From Bacteriovoracaceae bacterium (GTDB lineage: Bacteria; Bdellovibrionota; Bacteriovoracia; Bacteriovoracales; Bacteriovoracaceae), in the NCBI GenBank assembly GCA_013141065.1, contig JABFRR010000012.1, forward strand, positions 28,530-92,529: 64,000 nucleotides of DNA, read 5' to 3'. Shown here piece after piece: positions 26,935 to 33,578 of this stretch. The notes beneath the pieces are model-generated. The model was not told the DNA's origin. It searched no databases and saw only the letters and a list, made by a program, of their open reading frames with translations. Every line of letters begins with the position of its first letter. Positions within the stretch are counted from its first letter, which is position 1. The translations under genes and the position numbers were made by a program.

Positions 26935-27282
26935 TTATAACTTTACGCCAAACTTAGAAAGTAATAGTGAGTAGCCAGTATAAACTCCGAACATGAGAAC
27001 ACTACTTGTAAGTAATGCAGGATAAAACTTCCATCCAAGTTTGAGAAAAAATGGCAGGGCCAAAAAGAAAAAAAGTGATGGCACAACCATCCAAAAAATG
27101 ACGTAGGAAAGGTCAATAATTTCTTTAACGTTTGCAGACTCGTGATTCATCCAAACGAATGCCAAAATTGAGGTCAGCGGCAAAGACGCTAAAACACCAC
27201 CTGCAAAACTTAGTCGTTTACCTATTTCAGAAATCCCTACAACCAAAAGTGCAGTGATGACTACTTTAATTACTAAATACAT
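26935..27282 (-). CDS. DUF3147 family small membrane protein
   Basis: A 115-residue protein of four hydrophobic segments with the pattern SEIGKRLSFAGGVLASLPLTSILAFVWM, which matches DUF3147. No catalytic residues are visible. It is the first gene of the DUF3147-DCC-CDF group. AAGGAG lies six bases before the ATG. Two palindromes lie 18 and 42 bases upstream of its start and may control the operon. Confidence 0.7.
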   Translation of the reverse strand: MYLVIKVVITALLVVGISEIGKRLSFAGGVLASLPLTSILAFVWMNHESANVKEIIDLSYVIFWMVVPSLFFFLALPFFLKLGWKFYPALLTSSVLMFGVYTGYSLLLSKFGVKL

Positions 27283-27297
27283 GTATTCTCCTTCAAA

Positions 27298-27388
27298 TCA
27301 TTCTGAGAATATATTGGCACTACATTCTCAGAATGACTACATTTAGAGCATATTGAGGATTCTCATATGCTAAATTATCTGAGATAAT
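27298..27388. promoter_or_regulatory. Three related palindromes between the CDF operon and tyrS
   Basis: TCATTCTGAGAAT (27298-27310) and ATTCTCAGAATGA (27324-27336) are perfect inverted copies with a 13-base spacer, and each core (ATTCT-S-AGAAT) is itself a palindrome. A third related palindrome, ATTATCTGAGATAAT, is at 27374-27388, 30 bases before the tyrS ATG. All share the centre TCT-S-AGA. The first two flank a likely minus-strand -10 (TATATT, about 27312). This looks like a set of operators for one dimeric regulator. Confidence 0.55.
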
Positions 27389-27417
27389 AAAAAAAATATT
27401 TCTTTAAGGAAGCTGGC

Positions 27418-28689
27418 ATGAAATTTTATGAAGAACTTGAATCTCGTGGTCTCATTGCAGACGTCTCTAATCCAGAACTAAGGGACATTCTTAACAATAA
27501 GAAAATTGCTTTTTACATTGGTTATGATCCTACTGCGAAATCTCTTCAAATTGGCAATCTCTTTGCTATCGTAACAATGAAAAGGTTTCAAGAAGCCGGA
27601 CATAAGCCCTATGTTGTTTTGGGTGGTGCTACTGGAATGATTGGAGACCCATCGGGAAAAAGTACAGAGCGAGTCTTTCTTACGGAAGAGATTATTAAAG
27701 AAAATATCGAAGCCCAACAAAAACAATTTAAAAGAATCTTAAAATTTGATGGCAATAATCCGGCAATTATGGTGAATAACTTTGATTGGATGGGAAAATT
27801 TTCTTTCATTGAATTTCTTCGAGACGTTGGAAAAAAATTCCGAATCACTGAGATGCTGGCAAAAGAATCAGTAAAAAATAGAATAGAATCTGAAGTCGGT
27901 TTAAGTTTTACAGAGTTTTGTTACCAAATGCTTCAGGCCTACGACTTTCGTCACCTCGCCCTTCACCATGATGTCGTGTTACAAATGGGAGGAGGAGATC
28001 AATGGGGCAATATCACTGCGGGTATTGAATACACTCGAAAAATGGATGCTAGGCAAGTTTACGGTCTCGTCATTCCACTTGTTACCGATTCGCATGGAAA
28101 TAAATTTGGAAAATCTGAAGGTGGAACGGCCATTTACCTCGATCCGGAAATGACTTCACCATACCAGATGTACCAATTTTTATTAAATAGCGAAGACACT
28201 ACTGTTAATAAATATCTCAAGTATTTTACATTTTTATCTCTTGATGAGATTTCGCTATTAGAAGAAAAAACAAAAAATGAACCTCATCTTCGTGAGGCTC
28301 AAAAAGTTCTGGCTTCTGAGGTCGTTAAACTCGTGCATGGGGACGAAGGCTTAAACGCAGCTCTCAAGGCCACTAAAATTTTCTTCGGTGAAAAAATTGA
28401 AAATCTAAAAGATAAAGACTTAAATGCAATTTTTAAGGACGTTCCGTCTGTTGAACTTCCTAAATTAGATTTAAAAAAGGGAATTCCTCTTTTAGATCTT
28501 CTGGCCCATACTCCATTGTTTCCCAGTAAAAGTGAAGCCAGACGATCAGTTGAGCAAAAAGGTGTTTACTTCAATAACGATACTTGCCCAGAAATGGCAA
28601 CGCTTATTAATGAATCTCACCTGGCATCTGAGACTTGTATTGTACTAAGAAAAGGCAAAAAAAATTACTGTGTCATAAAATTTGTATAA
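27418..28689 (+). CDS. tyrS: Tyrosyl-tRNA synthetase
   Basis: A 423-residue class I synthetase charging tRNA-Tyr. The tyrosine-binding residues and YIGYDPTAKSL start are clear, KFGKSEGGTAIYLDP holds the KMSKS-type loop (KFGKS), and the C-terminal S4-like domain (PLLDLLAHTPLFPSKSEARR) is present. The HIGH signature reads QIGN (SLQIGNL), with Gln in place of the first catalytic His and Asn for the second. Asn at the second place is common; Gln at the first looks unusual. The frame is otherwise complete, and AAGGAAG precedes the ATG. Confidence 0.96.
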   Translation: MKFYEELESRGLIADVSNPELRDILNNKKIAFYIGYDPTAKSLQIGNLFAIVTMKRFQEAGHKPYVVLGGATGMIGDPSGKSTERVFLTEEIIKENIEAQQKQFKRILKFDGNNPAIMVNNFDWMGKFSFIEFLRDVGKKFRITEMLAKESVKNRIESEVGLSFTEFCYQMLQAYDFRHLALHHDVVLQMGGGDQWGNITAGIEYTRKMDARQVYGLVIPLVTDSHGNKFGKSEGGTAIYLDPEMTSPYQMYQFLLNSEDTTVNKYLKYFTFLSLDEISLLEEKTKNEPHLREAQKVLASEVVKLVHGDEGLNAALKATKIFFGEKIENLKDKDLNAIFKDVPSVELPKLDLKKGIPLLDLLAHTPLFPSKSEARRSVEQKGVYFNNDTCPEMATLINESHLASETCIVLRKGKKNYCVIKFV

Positions 28690-28693
28690 GACA

Positions 28694-29393
28694 TTATTGA
28701 GGAGCTTTATGATCCGTCTCATCTGAGGCAGTCGAAAGCTTCTTAATTTTTCCCTTCTTTAAGTCACTTCTTTCTTGAATGGCCTTAGTGTGGGGAACCA
28801 TATGGGTAGAAAAGGACGTTTTATCACCTTGAGCTTGGGCCTGAATTGTTAAATTTAATCGAACGATGTCTCCTACTAAATATCCTCCAGCATCCATGTC
28901 TTTATTCCAAACAATGCCAAAATCCTTTCGATTAATTTCGCCTTTGAGTTTGAAAAAATAATTATCTTTACCCCAAGGATCTTTTTTTAGACCAACATAA
29001 ATCCCTTCGAGCGTTAAAGGTTTTGAGACCCCTCTCATCGTCAACTCACCGATTAATGAAAATGTCTTACCCTCTTGAATTTTAACTGCGGACTTAGATG
29101 TAAAAGTGATCTCCGGATAACTTGCTACAAAGAAAAACTCATGGCCCTTTAAATGAAAATCTCTTTTATCATCATTAGTATCTACACTCGCACCATCAAT
29201 AATAACTTTTACATTTGAGAGTTCATCTGACTTTTCAGATAAATTAAAAAAACCTCGATAGCTTTTAAATTTTCCTTCAACAGATGTCATCGACATGTAA
29301 TCAACATCAAAAGCTATTCTCGAATGCTCACTTACCAATTCAAAGGGTTTCGCCAAGAGAAGTGACGAGCTGAACATAAGAAAGAAGAAACTC
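28694..29393 (-). pseudogene. YceI family protein, 5' end cut off by an insertion sequence
   Basis: The frame 28694-29377 encodes most of a YceI lipocalin-like protein: FELVSEHSRIAFDVDYMSM, the HEFFFVASYPEITFTS strand, then GELTMRGVSKPLTLE and FGIVWNKDMDAGGYLVGD. YceI proteins bind isoprenoid-like lipids in the periplasm. The apparent start lies inside a signal peptide; the frame stays open upstream to 29393, where an IS3-type element begins. On the far side of that element is an ATG with good Shine-Dalgarno (31092). Joining the two gives the start MKIFSFFFLMFSSS, a complete signal peptide. So the insertion split the gene at codon 5. An internal start would give an unexported protein at best. 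A second YceI-like gene at 44353 is intact. Confidence 0.8.
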
Positions 29394-29423
29394 AGTACCG
29401 GAAAATTTCAGGATAGTTGTCGC
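29394..29423 (+). repeat. Left terminal inverted repeat of the IS3-like element
   Basis: The 30-base end AGTACC...TTGTCGC. Its partner, 31049-31078, is the reverse complement at 24 positions. The shared core is ATTTCAGGA-w-AGTTGTCGC. Confidence 0.8.
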
Positions 29424-29431
29424 CTAACTTT

Positions 29432-30530
29432 TTAACTTACTTTTTTAATTTCGACATCATCTTTTCTTTTAGGATGATTCAAAAATACTTCATCAATCCA
29501 ATCCCAGTTTCTTGTGTTTTTTGACCAACGACTAGGATTTAATAATTTTGCCTTAATATAAACTTCTTTTCTTAATTGTAAAACTTTTTTATCTAATCCT
29601 TCATGTCTTGAAGTGGGTGTTACAAATTTTATTCCACTATGAAGGTGTTTATTATTGTACCAATCTACAAAAACTTTACACCAGTCCCTGGCTTCGTCTA
29701 ACGAGTTAAATCCATTAGCTGGATATTCTGGACAGTATTTTGTTGTTTTAAATAATGCCTCTGAAAAGGGATTATCATCACTAACTGACGGCCTACTAAA
29801 TGAAGGCATTACACCAAGTTCTTGTAACGTTGCAAGCATTGTTGCACCCTTCATTGGTCCACCATTATCAGAGTGAAGTATAATTTGTCCCTTTTTTTTT
29901 ATCTTCTCCATTTTACAAATTTTATCTACTATTTCTGCTGACAATTCCATTGATTCTAATTCAAAGACTTCATGGCCAACTATTTTTCTACTAAAAATAT
30001 CCATAAATAAATATAAATAATAAAACTGACCTCGTATCGGACCTTTCATATAGGTAATATCCCATGACCAAATTTCATCAGGCCCTTTGCAATTAAAGGT
30101 GCTGGCCGATCCATTGTTCTCCCTTTACTTTTTCCTCTGTGGGCCAGTAACTTTTCTTTTTTTAAAACTCTATAAAAACTTGATTCACTTCCAATAAATA
30201 TTCCCTCGCTGTCGGCAAGCATTGGTACTATTTCCCACGGAGATTTATCTCTATATTTTTCTGAAGTAGCTATCTTTATAATTTTTGCCTCTCAAACTCT
30301 GAAAGCTTATTGGCAGGAATGGTCTTCGCCCATTCCTTAAATCAATAAGATTTTTTCCCAACGTTCTATTGTTTTGATACATAATCCACAATCTTTGCTG
30401 GCTATTTCTTTTCTGCAGCCATTTAAGTTTGCTTCTTTAATTAATTCAATACAAATTGCTCTTAAGTCAGAGCACACTAATTGTCCTCGTCCACTCCAAA
30501 CAAAAGATGGCTTTTTTTAGAAGTACAACT
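29432..30530 (-). pseudogene. IS3-type transposase OrfB (DDE integrase), multiply frameshifted
   Basis: The longest intact piece (29432-30049) starts at YMKGPIRGQFYYLYLFMD. It carries the second Asp (ILHSDNGGPM) and the Glu (SDDNPFSEALFKTTKY) of the DDE triad. The first Asp (IWSWDITY) lies just upstream. Further upstream the homologous sequence continues in other frames: HRGKSKGRTMDRPAP, then KIATSEKYRDKSPWEIVPML, then NLIDLRNGRRP, then an HTH block GCRKEIASKDCGLCIKTIERW. I count breaks near 30082, 30275, 30319 and 30353. Most look like single-base losses in A or G runs. The protein cannot be made whole. Confidence 0.8.
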
Positions 30531-30964
30531 CTCGCTGCAAATTCTGCAAGTGCCTTATCTTTTCTTTTAATTCTCTTATAAGTTCTTCTTCTTTTTCGTA
30601 GCTCAAAGAGTTCAGGATCCTTTCTAGGCCTTCCAGCAGCAGACTTGAGCCCATTGGTTAAATCTGTTTTCCACTGCTCTAGATTGGCCATAAAAAGCCC
30701 TTCTCTACGAAGAAACTCACCAAGAGTAAGCTCATCCATTGTTGCAGTCTTAATAACAGCATCTAGTTTTTCTTCAGGTGTCCACTTGTCTACTGATTTT
30801 GTTTTTTTTGTTTTCATGGAACTAGACATACCATACATTTTACTCCAACCAAATATTGTTGATACTGGGAGTCCTAATTCTTTGGCTGCCTTACTAGGTC
30901 CTAATTTAATCACTTTTTTAACTGCGGCATCTTTAAATTCTTTGCTGTAAACCTCTGAACGCAT
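30467..30964 (-). CDS. IS3-type transposase OrfA (DNA-binding)
   Basis: A 165-residue protein with a helix-turn-helix start (YSKEFKDAAVKKVIKLGPSKAAKELGLPVSTIFGWSK). A second segment, LTLGEFLRREGLFMANLEQWKTDL, is typical of the long OrfA of IS2/IS3-like elements, and is followed by a basic coiled coil. At a run of seven A (about 30511) the homologous reading moves to another frame (KPSFVWSGRGQLV...). The last 15 residues here (AIFCLEWTRTISVL) are therefore probably out of frame. Programmed frameshifting at such runs is normal in IS3 elements, but here the shift is +1 rather than the usual -1, so decay is likelier. Confidence 0.75.
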   Translation of the reverse strand: MRSEVYSKEFKDAAVKKVIKLGPSKAAKELGLPVSTIFGWSKMYGMSSSMKTKKTKSVDKWTPEEKLDAVIKTATMDELTLGEFLRREGLFMANLEQWKTDLTNGLKSAAGRPRKDPELFELRKRRRTYKRIKRKDKALAEFAARVVLLKKAIFCLEWTRTISVL

Positions 30965-31048
30965 AATTTTCTCACTTCGCCCCCCTCATGGACTCCACCC
31001 TCCTTACGTCGGGTGCTTCCATTTCGGGTTAATTATTTAGAATTTGAA

Positions 31049-31078
31049 GCGACAACTTTCCTGAAATAGGGGGGTACT
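31049..31078 (-). repeat. Right terminal inverted repeat of the IS3-like element
   Basis: Reverse complement of the left end at 24 of 30 positions, ending GGTACT at 31073-31078. It is followed by CTA, the probable target duplication. Confidence 0.8.
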
Positions 31079-31092
31079 CTAAAAATTTTCAT
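31079..31092 (-). other. Detached first codons and start of the split yceI gene
   Basis: On the minus strand, AGGATAAATT leads into ATG AAA ATT TTT AG, then the insertion sequence begins. The sequence past the far end of the element resumes as AGTTTCTTC in the matching frame (counting one copy of the target duplication). This is the original start of yceI, 28 bases after the stop of the Hsp20-like gene, so the two were an operon. Confidence 0.7.
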
Positions 31093-31119
31093 AATTTATC
31101 CTATCATTTTTTTGTTACT

Positions 31120-31602
31120 TTATCTTTTGGGAATTCTCACTATAATTTTATTTTTATTGTGTGTAATTTCTGCTTTATTACCATCTAAGTTTGATTCGAT
31201 AGAAAAAACCCTCTCACTTGAAGTTTCAATATTGCCATTTGTATTGTCCTTAAATTTTTCAGATATATTGATCAAACCATTTTTAATTTCTACATTTATT
31301 TTATGATTGTCACCCAAATCTTCGTTTAAAGGAATTTCATAAAAAACATTTTGTTCATCTTCATTTTTACTGATCATTCCCAGCGTACTTGCACCATGAA
31401 ACCTTGAAGTTTTAGATTGAGCTTCCCTGAGCATCGTTTCCATAATTTTTTCATGATCAAAATCATCTATATCAACAGGAAAACGTTCGTGAGTAACTCG
31501 TTGAGTGAAGAGCAATTTATTAAATCCGTGATTCACTAAAAAACCTAAGCAAAAAAAGATCACTGCGATAAAAATTTTACTATTAAAAAACTTACTCTTC
31601 AT
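31120..31602 (-). CDS. Membrane-anchored Hsp20 (alpha-crystallin)-like protein
   Basis: A 160-residue protein with one N-terminal membrane segment (IFIAVIFFCLGFLVNHGF) and a C-terminal domain that looks like an alpha-crystallin fold. The visible parts are VFYEIPLNEDLGDNHKINVEIKNGLINIS, then ERVFSIESNLDGNKAEITHNKNKIIVRIPK, which follow the A-x-x-x-n-G-v-L-x-I/V-x-I/V pattern of Hsp20 proteins with L replaced by I/V. It would act on the periplasmic side. It was probably upstream of yceI in one operon before the insertion. The family call is moderate because identity is low by eye. Confidence 0.5.
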   Translation of the reverse strand: MKSKFFNSKIFIAVIFFCLGFLVNHGFNKLLFTQRVTHERFPVDIDDFDHEKIMETMLREAQSKTSRFHGASTLGMISKNEDEQNVFYEIPLNEDLGDNHKINVEIKNGLINISEKFKDNTNGNIETSSERVFSIESNLDGNKAEITHNKNKIIVRIPKR

Positions 31603-31825
31603 TTGCTCATTATAGTAATTATCTTACGATTTAAGAAGCCTATTTCAATTAGACTTGCCTTGATTTAAGACCTAAATGGCCACTATTATTGCTCTAAATA
31701 AAAAATCCAGGCATTAGGCAAGTCATTGAAAACCAGTACGATTTTTAAAAAACACTCAGTTTTATAAGAAGTTTACCGAATAGCTTTATTATAGAGATAT
31801 CCAACATTTTAAAAGGATTGTCACA

Positions 31826-32368
31826 TTGAAAAAGCTCAACAATTTCCAAGGGGAAATATTTTTTTCCCAAGAGCCAAACTTTGAAGATAAATTGCTAATG
31901 TCGTATTACTCAGAATCAAATGAAGCTGGCTTTGAAGAAACAATCATGTCTTCGTTTGATGATCTGAACTTCTCTACAGATGAAAAGAAAAACCTGTCTT
32001 CAAAACACCGAAAAATTCTCAATAAATATCGTTATATAAATCAGTTTGAACTGAGTTCCGATGCTCATAAATTAGTTTCTGAAATACAAAAATGCAAATC
32101 TGCATCAATAAAAATTAAAGCCCATGATTATGGTGTATATATTTGTTTAGCTGCACTGTATTCTGGGAAATTACCTATTAATAAAAAAATTGAATTTCAC
32201 TTTGAAGGCTCACCTCTTGCTCTCTTTCCTAAATCATTTCTCAAACGTGATCCAAAAATATTGACCCATAAAATCGTTTTTCATGTGAAAGAAAATTCTT
32301 GGCTCTCTCCCTTTTCAACACTCTATAGCCATGACCAAATTAAATGTTTTCATTTAAAAGCTGCATGA
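31826..32368 (+). CDS. Hypothetical protein, 180 residues
   Basis: A soluble protein with no domain I recognise. It starts with TTG at 31826, eight bases after AAGGA. It is rich in Lys, Ser and Phe; the middle reads KIKAHDYGVYICLAALYSGKLPINKKIEFHFEGSPLALFP. This looks like an alpha/beta fold segment. Its TGA overlaps the ATG of the SRPBCC gene (ATGA), so the two are translationally coupled. They may form an operon with phhA. Confidence 0.6.
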   Translation: MKKLNNFQGEIFFSQEPNFEDKLLMSYYSESNEAGFEETIMSSFDDLNFSTDEKKNLSSKHRKILNKYRYINQFELSSDAHKLVSEIQKCKSASIKIKAHDYGVYICLAALYSGKLPINKKIEFHFEGSPLALFPKSFLKRDPKILTHKIVFHVKENSWLSPFSTLYSHDQIKCFHLKAA

Positions 32369-32823
32369 AAATTCTCATTAAAACCCCCATCGCCAATGAT
32401 TACAAAGTTGTTTTTTCTAAATTTAACTTAGATCTATTTAAGGCATTAAAACCTCCTCTTACCTCTTTAATTGTTGAACGATTTGATGGTTGTAAAAAAG
32501 GTGGTGAAGTTCATTTAATCGTTTCAGGTCAAAAATGGGTCAGTCACATTACATCTGATTACGAAGATGAAACAGCTATCTATTTTATCGATGAAGGCTT
32601 CATTATTCCTCCCCCTATAAAAAAGTGGAAACATAAACATCTCATCCTAAAAACTGGGGACCATCAATGTGTTGTCATCGATGATATTAATTTTACTACT
32701 GGAATAACCTTACTCGATTATTTGATGTATCCCATTTTACTTGCTGCTTTTTCATTGAGAAAACCTGTCTACGTTCGTGAGCTTTCATTAGAAAAAAACA
32801 TGTCTATGAGTCGATTCCCTTAG
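32365..32823 (+). CDS. SRPBCC-superfamily (START/polyketide cyclase-like) protein
   Basis: A 152-residue protein starting MKILIKTPIANDYKVVFSKFN at the ATG that overlaps the upstream TGA (32365); an ATG seven codons earlier has no support. The pattern of a first strand ending in a helix, then VERFDGCKKGGEVHLIV, YFIDEGFIIPPPIKKWKHKHLI and a final long helix LLDYLMYPILLAAF, is that of the SRPBCC ligand-binding fold. The ligand is unknown. The C-terminal residues KNMSMSRFP overlap the probable beginning of phhA in another frame. Confidence 0.65.
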   Translation: MKILIKTPIANDYKVVFSKFNLDLFKALKPPLTSLIVERFDGCKKGGEVHLIVSGQKWVSHITSDYEDETAIYFIDEGFIIPPPIKKWKHKHLILKTGDHQCVVIDDINFTTGITLLDYLMYPILLAAFSLRKPVYVRELSLEKNMSMSRFP

Positions 32824-32900
32824 ATTCCCTGGGCAGGGCCAATTATCAAAATTCAGAACATGAAACCTGGTCTTTTTTATTAAAAAGACAAAAAGAACTT

Positions 32901-33578
32901 GTGGCAACAAGGGCTTCGATTGAATATCTTAAAGGACTAGAAATCCTAAATTTTAAAGAATCAATTCCACAGCATTTTGAAGTGAGTGAGATACTCAATC
33001 AACACACTGGATGGGGTGTTGAGCCAGTTCCTGCACTCATTCAACCTGAACATTTTTTTACATTGTTGTCTAAAAAAAAATTCCCAGCAGCTAACTTTAT
33101 TAGAACTCCTGAAGATATAGATTATATAGAAGAACCAGATGTTTTCCATGAGCTTTTTGGCCATTGCCCACTTCTCACCAATGAAGCTTATGCAGAGTTC
33201 ATGTATCAATATGGACTACTTTCGCTTAAAGCTGATAAAAAACTTCAGATGAGACTTTTTAGGTTATTCTGGTTTACGATTGAGTTTGGACTTATTCTAG
33301 AAAATAATAAAATGAAAGCCTATGGTGGTGGTATTTTATCTTCGAAGTCAGAAATTATTTATTCAGTTGAAAGTGATATTCCCGAGAGAAAGACACTCAA
33401 TCCAATGGAAGCTCTTTTGACACCTTTTAGAATTGATATCCTTCAGCCAGTGTATTTCGTTATTAAAAGTTACGACGATTTATTTCAACTTATCGATCAA
33501 AATCCACTGGACCTGGCACGGAAATCATTACTATTGCCAGACTTCCCTGCAAAATTTGAAAGAAAAGAAAAAAAGTAA
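32901..33578 (+). CDS. phhA: Phenylalanine 4-hydroxylase (pterin-dependent), 5' end uncertain
   Basis: Encodes the catalytic domain of aromatic amino acid hydroxylases. The iron ligands HELFGH (residues 83 and 88 in this numbering) and the Glu in RLFWFTIEFGLI are present, with YGGGILSSKSEI and the P-x-RID end (PFRIDILQPVYFV). The reaction is Phe to Tyr with a reduced pterin. The first ordinary start codon is GTG 32901. However, the frame is open from 32781, and homology extends to YQNSEHETWSFLLKRQKEL, which lies before that GTG. No ATG, GTG or TTG is in frame there. An out-of-frame ATG at 32800 reads MSMSRFP and would join this frame if one base were added at CCC (32817-32819). So either a frameshift or a rare start (CTG 32829, ATT) is involved. 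Confidence 0.85.
   Translation: MATRASIEYLKGLEILNFKESIPQHFEVSEILNQHTGWGVEPVPALIQPEHFFTLLSKKKFPAANFIRTPEDIDYIEEPDVFHELFGHCPLLTNEAYAEFMYQYGLLSLKADKKLQMRLFRLFWFTIEFGLILENNKMKAYGGGILSSKSEIIYSVESDIPERKTLNPMEALLTPFRIDILQPVYFVIKSYDDLFQLIDQNPLDLARKSLLLPDFPAKFERKEKK

Larger units (their letters stand above)
29394..31078 (-). mobile_element. IS3-family-like insertion sequence, decayed, about 1685 bp
   Basis: Ends are 30-base imperfect inverted repeats (24 of 30 identical): outer AGTACC and inner TTGTCGC match, with mismatches mainly at positions 7-11. Inside are a transposase OrfA and a frameshifted DDE OrfB, both reading on the minus strand. Flanking 3-base duplications are CTC on the left and CTA on the right, imperfect. 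The host gene reads through in frame when the element is removed, which fixes the ends within a base or two. OrfB contains at least four frame breaks, so the element cannot move by itself. Confidence 0.8.

Noticed and set aside
27478..27848. Minus-strand open frames inside tyrS
   Set aside because: Shadows of a strongly conserved synthetase gene.
30467..30530. Programmed -1 frameshift between OrfA and OrfB of the IS3-like element
   Set aside because: The seven-A run fits the idea, but the downstream homology is in the +1 frame, not -1, and several further breaks follow; decay explains it better.
31652..31724. GACTTGCCT / AGGCAAGTC inverted repeat with a 55-base spacer
   Set aside because: Nine bases with a long spacer is expected by chance in this much sequence; no flanking duplication or gene.
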